DNA of 18,817 nt from Pseudomonadota bacterium (GCA_030591305.1 JAUVBI010000030.1:1-18817), one strand, 5' to 3'; positions 7,120 to 16,529 are shown, counted from the first letter of the stretch. The notes: generated from the letters alone by a model not told the origin. A program made the numbers and translations.

Positions 7120-9685
7120 TCAAATCAGGCAGTTGCCGATTATAGAGGTGCTGCCCTCCCTGCGTGAGGCGTTTGAGACGCACGATGAGCTGGTTTTACA
7201 GGCCCCACCCGGTGCGGGAAAAACCACAATGGTTCCGTTGGCCCTGCTCAGCGAGCCCTGGTTGGGCGAGCAGAAAATTCTCATGCTGGAGCCCCGCCGT
7301 ATGGCCACTCAGGCGGCGGCCCGGCGTATGGCCCATATGTTGGGTGAAGAGGTAGGTGATACGGTTGGCTATCGCATTCGGCTGGATAACTGTGTTGGCG
7401 AGAATACCCGTATCGAGGTTATTACAGAGGGTATACTGACCCGGCGACTACAGAGTGACCCCTCCCTGGCGGGTGTTGGCCTGGTGATTTTTGATGAGTT
7501 TCACGAGCGCAATCTCAATTCAGATCTCGGGCTTGCCCTGTGCCTGCACGGCAGGGAGCTATTTCGCGGACAGCCACCTTTAAAGATACTGCTAATGTCC
7601 GCCACACTGGACGGCGAGGCAGTGGCTGCCCTGCTGGGGGATGCGCCTGTCATTACCTCAAAGGGACGACAATATTCCGTTACCGCAAGCTACGGTAAAC
7701 CCTCTAAACTGAGAGCTTCCATCATTCAACCGACCGTGAAGACAGTGTTGCGTGCACTGGCGGAGCAGGCCGGTAATATACTGGTGTTTTTACCTGGGCA
7801 GGGCGAGATACGTCATGTGGCTCGAGAGTTGTGCAGTACTGTGTCAGCGGCCTGTGATGGTCCGGTTATTATCGCACCTTTGTATGGGGGCTTGCCCCTG
7901 AACGAGCAGCAAGAGGCTATTGAGGCGCCCACAGAGGGTGTGCGCAAGATAGTCCTGGCTACCAATATAGCCGAGACCAGTTTGACCATAGAGGGAATCA
8001 ACACGGTGGTTGACTCGGGCCTGGTACGCGAACCGGTATTCGATCCCGCCACCGGCATGACCCGACTGGATACCCGGCGTATTTCCCGGTCCTCCGCAGA
8101 GCAGCGCATGGGGCGAGCGGGGCGGCTGGCCGCGGGACATTGTTACCGGCTGTGGAGTGAGGATCAACACGGACAGCTACAGGCGCACACGATGCCGGAA
8201 ATCTTACAGGCAGATCTGGCGCCTCTCACCTTGCAACTATTGGCCTGGGGTGTTGAAGACCCCGGTGAACTCTTGTGGCTGGACACACCGGCGAGTGGGC
8301 CCTATCAACAGTCAGTGGCAATGCTGCAGGCCTGTTCTGCTATTACCCGCTCTGAGGGGGGTACGCTTTCACTCACGGCGCAGGGTGAGCTTATGGCAAA
8401 AATGCCCCTGCACCCCCGCCTGGCACATATGCTCCTTGTCGGCTGTAAAATCGATGCCGCTGAATCTGCCTGCCTGTTGGCTTCGCTGCTGTCCGAGCGC
8501 AATCCCCTGGCCAGTGGGGGTATCGATATCGCCAGATCCCTGGCGGTACTGAATGGCGGTGTGGCCTGCCAGCGCGCGCACAAAACCTGGTTTATGCGCG
8601 CCTGGAAGCAGGCCAGGCGTTTCCTCAACATGCTGCGGGAGATAAACAGTCCCGTAGCGGAGTTGTCCGTGGAGCCCGATGAGGTGCTGGGTGTGCTACT
8701 GGCCAATGCCTATCCAGACCGGGTGGCGAAACTGCGCAGTAATGCCGGCAGTGCCAGCTATCAATTGGCTAATGGGCGCAGCGCAGTACTGCCGCCTGGC
8801 GATGATCTGGCGGGTATGGCGTGGTTGGCTGTTGCGGAAGTGGGCGGGCGTGTAGGGGAACTGGCCGATAGAATATATTCTGCTACCGCCCTCAATCCCG
8901 AAAATTTCAAGGGAGTATTGGCCGCACTTGTCTGCGAAAAAGACCATGTGCAATGGGATGATAAATCAGAAAAGTTTCTCGCCGAGAAACGTACAGAAGT
9001 GGGGAAACTTCTTCTTTCCAGCTCTCCCCTTGAGGATGTTCCAGAAGATGCGCGCTTGAATGCGCTGACCAGCGTGGTGCGCAAGAAGGGCCTGGAGATA
9101 CTGCCCTGGACAAAAAATTTACAGCAGTGGCGCGCGCGGGTGATGCTGCTGCACGGGGTGGAACTGGAGCAGCGGGAAGAGTCCAGTGAGACCCGTTGGC
9201 CCGATTTGTCCGATGCGGCTTTACTGGCAACACTGGATGAATGGCTGTCACCGTATCTGTTCAGCGTCAGTCGCATAGAAGATTTCCAGAAGTTGGATTT
9301 AAAAGCAATCCTGCACGCTTTTCTGCCCTGGCCATTGCCTCTGGAGCTGGAGCGCCTGGCACCCGAACGCCTTGCCGTGCCCTCGGGTTCCAACATAGCC
9401 GTGGATTACACGCAGTCCCCGCCGGTACTACAGGTGAAGTTGCAGGAAATGTTCGGCTGTGAAGAAACGCCCTGTATTGCCGACGGCCATATTCCACTGG
9501 TAGTGCATCTGTTATCTCCGGCTCAGCGTCCACTGCAGGTCACCCAGGATCTGGCGGGCTTTTGGCGCAGTAGTTATCAGGATGTTAAAAAAGAAATGAA
9601 AGGGCGTTACCCCAAACACCCCTGGCCGGATGATCCCCTGGGTGCTGAGGCCACACGCCACACCAAACGCCGGATGATACAGTGA
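7109..9685 (+). CDS. hrpB: ATP-dependent helicase HrpB
   Basis: An 858-residue DEAH/RHA-type superfamily 2 RNA helicase, close to the usual 800-850 residues of HrpB. In order: Walker A APPGAGKTT (residues 32-40), DEFH motif II (129-132) inside IFDEFHERNLNSD, SAT motif III (164-166), a helicase C domain with the TNIAETSLTI segment and motif VI QRMGRAGR (332-339), a helicase-associated region, then the HrpB-specific C-terminus ending YPKHPWPDDP and a basic tail. This C-terminal signature separates HrpB from HrpA. Its cellular task is poorly defined in most bacteria; some family members affect mRNA processing or virulence. The start at ATG 7109 is fixed by in-frame stops just upstream, but no SD lies directly before it. 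The next gene begins 30 nt downstream on the same strand and has its own strong SD. Confidence 0.96.
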   Translation: MNTDQIRQLPIIEVLPSLREAFETHDELVLQAPPGAGKTTMVPLALLSEPWLGEQKILMLEPRRMATQAAARRMAHMLGEEVGDTVGYRIRLDNCVGENTRIEVITEGILTRRLQSDPSLAGVGLVIFDEFHERNLNSDLGLALCLHGRELFRGQPPLKILLMSATLDGEAVAALLGDAPVITSKGRQYSVTASYGKPSKLRASIIQPTVKTVLRALAEQAGNILVFLPGQGEIRHVARELCSTVSAACDGPVIIAPLYGGLPLNEQQEAIEAPTEGVRKIVLATNIAETSLTIEGINTVVDSGLVREPVFDPATGMTRLDTRRISRSSAEQRMGRAGRLAAGHCYRLWSEDQHGQLQAHTMPEILQADLAPLTLQLLAWGVEDPGELLWLDTPASGPYQQSVAMLQACSAITRSEGGTLSLTAQGELMAKMPLHPRLAHMLLVGCKIDAAESACLLASLLSERNPLASGGIDIARSLAVLNGGVACQRAHKTWFMRAWKQARRFLNMLREINSPVAELSVEPDEVLGVLLANAYPDRVAKLRSNAGSASYQLANGRSAVLPPGDDLAGMAWLAVAEVGGRVGELADRIYSATALNPENFKGVLAALVCEKDHVQWDDKSEKFLAEKRTEVGKLLLSSSPLEDVPEDARLNALTSVVRKKGLEILPWTKNLQQWRARVMLLHGVELEQREESSETRWPDLSDAALLATLDEWLSPYLFSVSRIEDFQKLDLKAILHAFLPWPLPLELERLAPERLAVPSGSNIAVDYTQSPPVLQVKLQEMFGCEETPCIADGHIPLVVHLLSPAQRPLQVTQDLAGFWRSSYQDVKKEMKGRYPKHPWPDDPLGAEATRHTKRRMIQ

Positions 9686-9715
9686 GCCCGGCCATGAATT
9701 TAAGGAGATAAAACC

Positions 9716-10531
9716 ATGCTTGAAGCTGCCGTGTCAGAGAGTGTATTTGTTCTCAGTAAAGTGTCCGGGAGTGTCTGCTGGCTTACGCTTAATCGGCCAC
9801 TGCAACGCAACCCCTTATCCTCGAGCATGATCGCCGCCATTGGGGAGGGCATTAAAAACGCAGTGGCCGACCCCGGAGTTCGGGTGATTGTACTGGCCGG
9901 GGCTGGCCCGGTCTTTTGTGCCGGCCACGACCTGGGGGAAATGACCGGCCCACTGCCGAAAGACGGCCCTGACCGAGAGGAACACTTGCGCGTTATTCTC
10001 AACAGTTGCAGTGAAATGATGCTGGGTATTATGCACTGCCCCAAAGCGGTTATAGCCTGTGTACAAGGCACGGCGACGGCAGCGGGCTGCCAGTTGGTGT
10101 CAGCCTGTGATCTGGCGATTGCCAGCGACGAGGCAAAATTCTGTACACCGGGTGTTAATATTGGCAGCTTTTGTACTACACCGCTGGTGGGTATAGGTCG
10201 AAATATTCACCGTAAGCATGCCATGGAGCTGGCGTTGACTGGCGATTTATTTTCTGCGGAAGACGCTGTGCGAATAGGGCTGATTAATCGCGCCCTACCC
10301 GCTGGGGAGTTACGCGGGGCTGTTGAGGAATTAGCCCAGCGCATCGCCTCGAAGTCTGCCCAGGGTATACGCAGCGGCAAAGAGGCTTTTTACCGGCAAA
10401 TAGATATGCCGGTGGAGGAGGCCTTCGACTATGCGCGAGAGGAAATGATCAAAGTGCTTACCTGTCCTGATTCAGCTGAAGGAATTCGGGCCTTCTTTGA
10501 AAAAAGAAAGCCCGAGTGGGGTGATGCCTGA
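9716..10531 (+). CDS. Enoyl-CoA hydratase/isomerase family protein, ECHDC3-like
   Basis: A 271-residue crotonase-superfamily protein. The oxyanion-hole halves are visible: AGHDL after VFC in the first third, and GTATAAGCQL around residues 118-127. In classical enoyl-CoA hydratases the catalytic glutamates sit in GGGCE and in PE(I/V). Here the equivalent positions read Gln126 (AAGCQ) and Gly146 (TPGVNIG). The same pattern, including FCTTP after NIG, recalls the ECHDC3 subgroup, which is not a proven hydratase. It may bind acyl-CoA and do different chemistry, so a beta-oxidation label would be unsafe. The start is firm: AAGGAG at 9702-9707, 8 nt before ATG. It is last in the plus-strand cluster and converges on the TonB receptor, leaving only 19 nt between the stops. 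The superfamily is certain; the reaction is unknown. Confidence 0.9.
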   Translation: MLEAAVSESVFVLSKVSGSVCWLTLNRPLQRNPLSSSMIAAIGEGIKNAVADPGVRVIVLAGAGPVFCAGHDLGEMTGPLPKDGPDREEHLRVILNSCSEMMLGIMHCPKAVIACVQGTATAAGCQLVSACDLAIASDEAKFCTPGVNIGSFCTTPLVGIGRNIHRKHAMELALTGDLFSAEDAVRIGLINRALPAGELRGAVEELAQRIASKSAQGIRSGKEAFYRQIDMPVEEAFDYAREEMIKVLTCPDSAEGIRAFFEKRKPEWGDA

Positions 10532-10550
10532 GGGGGCGTTAGACCTATTT

Positions 10551-13232
10551 CTAGTTAAAATTGTATCCCAGAGCCAGGCCATAAGTACGCGGTTCGATGG
10601 CGAACACATTGGTGAATAAACCGGAAGATGGGTCTGTCAGGTACATGCCCACAAGATGGTCCTCGTCGCTTATATTTTTGATGTAGGCTCGCACATACCA
10701 ACTGTTATCTGCAGATCTCAGGTTAGCCTGTGCATTCCAGATATCCCATGCGTCTATCTTGTCGATGCGTTTGTTAAACATGCGGGAATACATTTCATCC
10801 TGCCAGTAATAGTCTACCCTGAGGTCCAGCGTGTGGTTCTGAGGCAGGAAGAAGGTGTACTGAGCACCAATGCTGACTGAGTACTCAGGAGAATTCTGCA
10901 ATTTATTTCCGTCGAGATCATTCTCGATACCGCCACTGACTTCAAATCCTGCAGCCGCCAGGCCGTTACAACTATTGAACTGGGGCTGTCCGAAATCTTC
11001 CGGTGCCACGTGTACAATACAGTTGGAGGCATTGCCCAGGTCCTTGATCAGGGTGACATTATTTTGGCCGCTGGTCGGGTCACGGGTATCAATACTTGAA
11101 AAATCATTAACTTCGGTATTTAAATAGGCGAAGTTACCATTGAGAAGCCAGTGTTCCTCGGGGGCCCAGACAAGCTCAGCCTCAATACCAAATATAGTGG
11201 CATCGGTATTTTCGTTGAACGAGGTGCGGTTGACAATCTTGGAAACTTGCAGGTCCTGGTAATCATAGAGGAATGCTGAGGTATTGGCCTGTAAGGTGCC
11301 GTCCAGAAAAATATTTTTGCTGCCAATCTCGAAGGCATTGACAAATTCCGGTTCAAACGTGTCCGCTGTACCGGGAAATTCAAGCGGATCAAAAGGAGGG
11401 TTGAAGCCGCCACCTTTATACCCGCGGGTGAAGGAAATATAGGCCATACTGTTTGCGGAAAAGGACCAGTCTAATACAGCGCGCCCGGTGAATTCCTTCC
11501 ATTCATTATCGTCGTTGCGTGGTGATATCGGAATTGCTTCATCTGCCCCGATGAGCTGGAACAAGCGGTCACCTGTTGTTCCATCGTTATTGAGAAGCAG
11601 TTGACGGTCTGTTATTTCCTTACTGTCGATGGTATAGCGCCCTCCCAGGGTTAATTTCAGAGTGTCGCTTATGTCGAAATATACCTCACCAAAAACAGCC
11701 TTGGATTCGATCGTATAGTCAGAGGTTTCATTTTTAAAATGAGGTGCCACCCAGCCATAACCATCCTGGCCGCTGGTTAATGCGGGTACCAGTCCCGCCA
11801 GGTAGTCAAAACCATTGGCAAATACATAGTACTGGGAGGTAATGTCAACATCCATATAGAAGGCGCCAGCCAGCCAGTTGAAATTACCGTCGTATTCGGA
11901 TGCCATGCGCAGTTCAAGAGAATACTGTTCAGACGTGCCTCCAGAATTGTCATAGGCTTCCAGGCTGGCGTCCCGCGATTTGACATGTCCACCTATAGAG
12001 CCGGTGCCATTTCTGGAAGTAGATGAAATAGGCAGTTGCCCGTCGTAAAAGAGTGCCGCATAAGTCTCAGGTAACAGGAGAGGTACCAGCGGTGAGAGCT
12101 CTATTGGCAGACCCTTGCTCCACAGGTAATCCATTTCTGATGCGCCGGATGTGTCCTGGTAACCCGCCACCAAATTCAGGGTATGATTGTCTAGAGAGTG
12201 AGAAATGCTGAGAGTGACCATCGTCTCTTCGGCTTCATAGGTCGGCTCAAACTCGGTACGGACCTTGCGCAGGTCGTCGGGGTTAAAGGAGCGGTTGTTA
12301 CTGCCCAGTTCGAAGATGCCCAGTGGGCCAAAGATTGCATCTGAAGGTAATATGTTAGACAACTGTGAGCTGGGGTTGGGGTAGTCGAATGCGAGGCCAT
12401 CAGGGGAACAGCCCAGCAGGCCGGTTGGTTCATTCAGGCACATGGTTTTCTGGCTGCGGGTGCGGGTACTTTCTTCGTCAAAATACGAGAACATCAGGTC
12501 TATGCTGGTATTGTCACTCGGCTCCCAGGCAAAAGAGGCGCGCAGCGAGAATTGGTCACGACCGTCAACATCATTGCCGGTATATACATTATCTGTGTAA
12601 CCATCACGCTCCAGCCACAGGCCAGCAAAACGGGCGGCAAAACGATCACCCAGTGGAATGTTGATCATGCCATTGATTTTGCTGTGGTCATAATCACCGT
12701 ATTGGCCTTCAATATTCGCGCTAAAACCCTCTGTACTGGCGCGTGCAGTGCTCATGTTCACCGTGCCGCCCGTAGCGTTGCGCCCATACAGGGTGCCCTG
12801 TGGTCCCCGCAATATCTCAAGCGCCTGTATGTCGTAATACTCGGTTTCAAATAATCGTGGGTTGAGGATGGGCACTTCGTTGACGTGTATGCTCACACCG
12901 CTGTCCCCGGAGGCCGCCACAAGCGTGGTACCAATACCGCGAATCTGGAAGTTAGTGCCGGTGAAGTTACCCTTTGCAACGGTTATATTCGGTGCGGTAA
13001 AGCGTATATCTGAAAAGCCGGTGATTTGCCTGGCCGTCATGGCTTCTGCGTCAAATGCAGTTACGGCTATAGGCACGTCCTGCGCAGATTCTGCTCGCTT
13101 CTGCGCGGTTACGATGACCTCTTCCAGTTGTGCCATTGTGGGCGCGCTGATGCTGATGCTGGTGAGGGCGATGGCAGTGACGACGGGGCGGATACGGGTG
13201 GCAAAGGGCAGGGCAGTACGACTGATACGCAT
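10551..13232 (-). CDS. TonB-dependent outer-membrane receptor
   Basis: An 893-residue receptor for energy-dependent uptake across the outer membrane. A signal peptide covers residues 1-34 (basic start MRISR, hydrophobic TAIALTSISIS, cut after TMA). A TonB box EEVIVTA (37-43) follows directly. The plug domain contains QIRGIG and ILRGPQGTLYGRNATGGTVN, and the rest is a long beta-barrel with many aromatic-rich strands, ending ALGYNFN. The style matches the large family common in marine gammaproteobacteria and sphingomonads, often linked to complex or aromatic compounds; the ligand here cannot be read from sequence. I chose ATG 13232 because GGAG at 13239-13242 precedes it by 6 nt and the signal peptide then begins properly. 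ATG 13244 lacks an SD, and an extension to 13370 would run into the pump gene and spoil the signal peptide. It follows the RND genes on the same strand after 103 nt, so co-transcription is possible but not shown. Confidence 0.93.
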   Translation of the reverse strand: MRISRTALPFATRIRPVVTAIALTSISISAPTMAQLEEVIVTAQKRAESAQDVPIAVTAFDAEAMTARQITGFSDIRFTAPNITVAKGNFTGTNFQIRGIGTTLVAASGDSGVSIHVNEVPILNPRLFETEYYDIQALEILRGPQGTLYGRNATGGTVNMSTARASTEGFSANIEGQYGDYDHSKINGMINIPLGDRFAARFAGLWLERDGYTDNVYTGNDVDGRDQFSLRASFAWEPSDNTSIDLMFSYFDEESTRTRSQKTMCLNEPTGLLGCSPDGLAFDYPNPSSQLSNILPSDAIFGPLGIFELGSNNRSFNPDDLRKVRTEFEPTYEAEETMVTLSISHSLDNHTLNLVAGYQDTSGASEMDYLWSKGLPIELSPLVPLLLPETYAALFYDGQLPISSTSRNGTGSIGGHVKSRDASLEAYDNSGGTSEQYSLELRMASEYDGNFNWLAGAFYMDVDITSQYYVFANGFDYLAGLVPALTSGQDGYGWVAPHFKNETSDYTIESKAVFGEVYFDISDTLKLTLGGRYTIDSKEITDRQLLLNNDGTTGDRLFQLIGADEAIPISPRNDDNEWKEFTGRAVLDWSFSANSMAYISFTRGYKGGGFNPPFDPLEFPGTADTFEPEFVNAFEIGSKNIFLDGTLQANTSAFLYDYQDLQVSKIVNRTSFNENTDATIFGIEAELVWAPEEHWLLNGNFAYLNTEVNDFSSIDTRDPTSGQNNVTLIKDLGNASNCIVHVAPEDFGQPQFNSCNGLAAAGFEVSGGIENDLDGNKLQNSPEYSVSIGAQYTFFLPQNHTLDLRVDYYWQDEMYSRMFNKRIDKIDAWDIWNAQANLRSADNSWYVRAYIKNISDEDHLVGMYLTDPSSGLFTNVFAIEPRTYGLALGYNFN

Positions 13233-13335
13233 AGAGTGCTCCATAAATATTATTATTTTAGGTTGAGCTACAATAAAACTAGCAGAAAGCACTGTGTTGG
13301 TCCAGTCCGTTATATCCCCCTGACTGTTAACGTAC
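13233..13335 (-). other. Intergenic region between RND pump and TonB receptor
   Basis: This 103-nt gap holds the receptor's SD and an AT-rich stretch (13243-13260). A weak inverted repeat, CAGTC at 13303-13307 and GACTG at 13322-13326, lies just after the pump stop. With a 5-bp stem, a 14-nt loop and no T-run, it is not a convincing terminator. No clear sigma-70 promoter pair was found, so I cannot decide whether the receptor has its own promoter or is read through from the pump operon. Confidence 0.3.
13239..13242 (-). promoter_or_regulatory. Ribosome binding site deciding the TonB receptor start
   Basis: On the minus strand the sequence reads TATGGAGCACTCTATG. The GGAG core stands 6 nt before the ATG at 13232. 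The upstream ATG at 13244 overlaps this SD and is preceded only by AT-rich sequence without a purine-rich site, which makes 13232 the better start. Confidence 0.6.
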
Positions 13336-16300
13336 CTAGAAGCCTGTTTGCACGGTGTCGGCCTGTTCATCCCTGGTTTTATGCCTACCCGCGAGTATCA
13401 GGACATCTTCCAGAATCATGTACAGGCAGGGTACAAGAAGCAGCGTGATTGCCGTGCCCAGCAATACACCAAAGGCCAGTGAGACAGCCATGGGTGCGAA
13501 CATAATGGTGGAGCTTGTGTTGTCCAGCATCATGGGTGTGAGGCCCAGAAAGGTGGTCATGCTGGTGAGTATAATGGGGCGAAACCGCACTGCCCCGGCG
13601 TGGCTGAGAGACCAGCTGAGTTCTCCCCCCGCGATACGTTGCTTGTTGACATAATCAACCAATACCAGGCTGGAGTTCACCACCACACCCGACAGGGCAA
13701 CAATGCCCAGCAGGGAAAAGAACACCAAGTCCATGCCCAGTATAAAGTGCCCGAGAATTGCGCCCACGGCACCAAAGGGAATGACACTCATTATAATCAG
13801 GGGCTGCATATAAGATTGCAGCGGGATAGCCAGCAGGGCGTAAATGATTAGTAAAGCCAGCAGGGCGTTGCTGAACAGACTTTCCATGGATTCGCTGCGC
13901 TCTTCAGCTTCCCCGGCGAGTCGGTAGTTAACAGTGGGGTGACGCTCCAATATGCCTTTCAGGTCCTTTTCTGCCAGGGTGCCCAGCACATACTCTGGGG
14001 TGGTTGTGCTGCGTTCCACATCACCTATAACCCGCACCACACGCTGTCCGTCTACGCGCTTAATGGTGGTGTAACCCCTGGCGAGCGAAGTGCTGGCAAC
14101 ACTGCCGAAGGGCACTTCTATTCCGTCTGCTGTTCTGATTCTCATGTTCTCCAGGTCACCCAGTGAGCGTCTCTCGTTTGCGGGGTAGCGCACCATGACG
14201 CGAATGTCGTCTTTTCCCCGCTGGATGCGCTGCGCTTCGTAACCGTAGAATGCCTGCCTGACCTGCTCGCCCAGGTCGGCCATGGTCAGCCCCAGTGTTC
14301 TGGCCTCGGGTAAAAGTTCAAGCTGTACTTCCTGCTTGCCCGCACGGAAGGTGTCGGTGATGTCAATGACGCCGCTGAAGCTCTGCAGTGCGTTACGTAA
14401 CTCAGCGGCTGCTGAGCGAAGCTCATCAAAATCCTCCCCATAAAGCTCTATATCAATGGCCTTGCCAATGCCAAAAGACTGCGAGCTGAAACCCAGTTCA
14501 ATTGCATCGGGAATTCCTCCCGTGAGTTCCCGCCAGCGATTTGAAAACACCCGGGTGGAGGGCCCCGAATAGTCGCTGGGTAAGTTTAATTCGATGGCTA
14601 CTTCCGCCAGGTTACTCTGGGCCGAGGTTGGGGCGTTGATGCTGCCTTTGGGAATCAATGCACCTATGCTGGCAAAAATATGACGAACTTTACTGCTCTC
14701 ACCCTCGACTAAATTTGCATCCAGTTCTCTTTGTAATTCCTTTGCCGCCTGTTCAATAATGGCCGTGGCTTTTGCGGTATCCTCTATGGGTGTGCCCTCG
14801 GGCATGGTCAATGTTGCAAACAACCGTGTACCGTCGACGGAGGGGAAGAACTGGAACACCACTCGTCCACTCACAAAAAGAGCGACAGTCAGGGCAAGTA
14901 CGGCGATAGCCACAGTCAGTGTGAGATAGCGCCATGCGATCGCTTTTTTGACTGCGGGCAGATAATAATCTGTGGCAGCTGTTTCCAGGCTGCTGGAAAT
15001 TTTTTCCTGTAGGGAAAGCCATCGATTGAGCAGTGGGTTGTTTCCTTTTTTGCCCTCCGCTTTGCGATGTGCCAGGTGAGAAGGAAGGATTAACTGGGAT
15101 TCAAGTATGCTAAAAAACAGGGCGATAAGAACGACCTTCCCGAGAACACCGAAGAACCCCCCCATGGGTCCGGGAATATTCATAATGGGAATAAAGGCCG
15201 CCATAGTAGTGAAGACACCAAAAATCACTGGCATGGAGACATCCCGCGTCCCATCTATAGCGGCCTGTAGCTGGCTCTTGCCCTGTTGTTCGTGAGCGTA
15301 TACGCGCTCGCCGACTACAATGGCATCGTCAACCAGAATACCCAGTACCAGGATAAAGGCCATGACGGAGAGAGTGCTGATGGATATGCCCGCGACAGGG
15401 AAGACCGCCAGGGTACCCAGTACGGCGACCGGCAGTCCTGCGGCGACCCACAGGGCCAGTCGAAATCGTAGAAAAAGAGTGAGTGTGATCAGTACAAGAA
15501 TCAGTCCGCTGCGGGCATTTTTTGTCAGGGCACCCATGCGGTCGACTAAATCCTGGGATTCATCTTTCCAGACTGTAAAGAGGATACCCTTGGGGAAATG
15601 TTGATTCGCTGTCTCCAGGTAGGCCTTTACTTGGTTGGCCACCTCCAGAACATCCTCTTTTCCCACCCGGGATACTTTGACGGCGACTGCCGGCCTGCCA
15701 TCAAAGCGTGCACGCATATTAGAGTCTTCAAAACCATCTACTACCGTGGCCAGTTCGCCCAGGGTGACCGTCGTGCCGTCGTTGCGGGTAAGAATGACAA
15801 TTTTTTCAAATTCCCTGCCGGTGTAGACCTGCCCTTTGGTTCGAAGCAGAATTTCTCCACTCTGGGTTTTCAGGGACCCCCCGGGCACGTCTAATGAACT
15901 TCTCTCGATGGCGCGGCCAACCTCAGCCAGGGTGAGGCCGTGTCTGCGCAGTGTCTGCTCTGAGACTTCGATGGAAATTTCATAGGGTCTGGCGAAAATA
16001 AGTTCAACCTGGGAGACACCGGGCAGGCCCGCGATGTCATCGCGAACTTGCTGGCCGATAAGTTTCAGGGTTCGCTCGTCAGCCTGACCGGAAATAGCGA
16101 TTTGCAGCACGGTGGCAAGAATACTGATTTCTGCTGTAATTGGTTTCTCGGTTTCTTTCGGAAAGGCATCGATAGCATCGACTTTGCTTTTGATGTCATT
16201 GCTGACTTTGCCCGTATCCACGCCTTCAACCAGCTCTATTACAACGGAACAAAACCCCTCGGACGCAGTGGATTTTATTTTGTCGATGCCCTCGGTGCCT

Positions 16301-16518
16301 TCAATGGCCTCTTCAACCCTGATACAGACAGCGGATTCAACCTCGGCGGGGGCGGCACCCAGATAGGGGATGCCCACGTGCACCGCATTGATCTCTATAT
16401 TGGGAAATTCTTCCTGGTATATGTTGGGGAGAGCCAACAAACCGCCCACGGTAAGAATGGCCATCAGCAAATTGGCGGCAACGGAATTGTGGGCGAACCA
16501 GACTATGATTTTATCCAC
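13336..16518 (-). CDS. RND-family efflux transporter, inner-membrane permease subunit
   Basis: A 1060-residue AcrB-like pump that exports substrates using the proton gradient. The N-terminus (VWFAHNSVAANLLMAI) is the usual first membrane helix, and the protein shows the two-fold RND pattern: TM1, a large periplasmic loop, TM2-6, then the repeat. In TM4, GILVDDAIVV carries Asp397 and Asp398, equivalent to the AcrB proton-relay Asp407/408. In TM10 the AcrB Lys940 position reads Asn948 (SGVVVNSSLVLVD). This pattern is seen in a distinct RND branch, so the relay may work differently. Two cysteines, Cys65 and Cys90, lie in the first periplasmic loop and could pair. The start codon is GTG with no good SD. 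It begins 11 nt after the adaptor stop, so it probably depends on coupled translation. An outer-membrane channel is not encoded in the window. Substrates are unknown. Confidence 0.95.
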   Translation of the reverse strand: MDKIIVWFAHNSVAANLLMAILTVGGLLALPNIYQEEFPNIEINAVHVGIPYLGAAPAEVESAVCIRVEEAIEGTEGIDKIKSTASEGFCSVVIELVEGVDTGKVSNDIKSKVDAIDAFPKETEKPITAEISILATVLQIAISGQADERTLKLIGQQVRDDIAGLPGVSQVELIFARPYEISIEVSEQTLRRHGLTLAEVGRAIERSSLDVPGGSLKTQSGEILLRTKGQVYTGREFEKIVILTRNDGTTVTLGELATVVDGFEDSNMRARFDGRPAVAVKVSRVGKEDVLEVANQVKAYLETANQHFPKGILFTVWKDESQDLVDRMGALTKNARSGLILVLITLTLFLRFRLALWVAAGLPVAVLGTLAVFPVAGISISTLSVMAFILVLGILVDDAIVVGERVYAHEQQGKSQLQAAIDGTRDVSMPVIFGVFTTMAAFIPIMNIPGPMGGFFGVLGKVVLIALFFSILESQLILPSHLAHRKAEGKKGNNPLLNRWLSLQEKISSSLETAATDYYLPAVKKAIAWRYLTLTVAIAVLALTVALFVSGRVVFQFFPSVDGTRLFATLTMPEGTPIEDTAKATAIIEQAAKELQRELDANLVEGESSKVRHIFASIGALIPKGSINAPTSAQSNLAEVAIELNLPSDYSGPSTRVFSNRWRELTGGIPDAIELGFSSQSFGIGKAIDIELYGEDFDELRSAAAELRNALQSFSGVIDITDTFRAGKQEVQLELLPEARTLGLTMADLGEQVRQAFYGYEAQRIQRGKDDIRVMVRYPANERRSLGDLENMRIRTADGIEVPFGSVASTSLARGYTTIKRVDGQRVVRVIGDVERSTTTPEYVLGTLAEKDLKGILERHPTVNYRLAGEAEERSESMESLFSNALLALLIIYALLAIPLQSYMQPLIIMSVIPFGAVGAILGHFILGMDLVFFSLLGIVALSGVVVNSSLVLVDYVNKQRIAGGELSWSLSHAGAVRFRPIILTSMTTFLGLTPMMLDNTSSTIMFAPMAVSLAFGVLLGTAITLLLVPCLYMILEDVLILAGRHKTRDEQADTVQTGF

Positions 16519-16529
16519 GACGGGTTAGC

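Noticed and set aside
8761..9396. 211-codon open frame on the minus strand inside hrpB
   Set aside because: It is antisense to the conserved HrpB C-terminal region, Ser/Arg-rich, and typical of a shadow frame.
5303..10531. The DUF885-hrpB-crotonase cluster as a functional system
   Set aside because: The gaps are short, but the proteins have no shared pathway, and hrpB neighbourhoods vary widely; I see only co-orientation.
10500..10540. Possible minus-strand terminator after the TonB receptor (GCCC...GGGC followed by a T-rich run)
   Set aside because: The stem is only about 4 bp with a long loop and lies inside the 3' end of the crotonase-like gene; the T-rich run is explained by Glu-Lys-Arg-Lys codons on the other strand.
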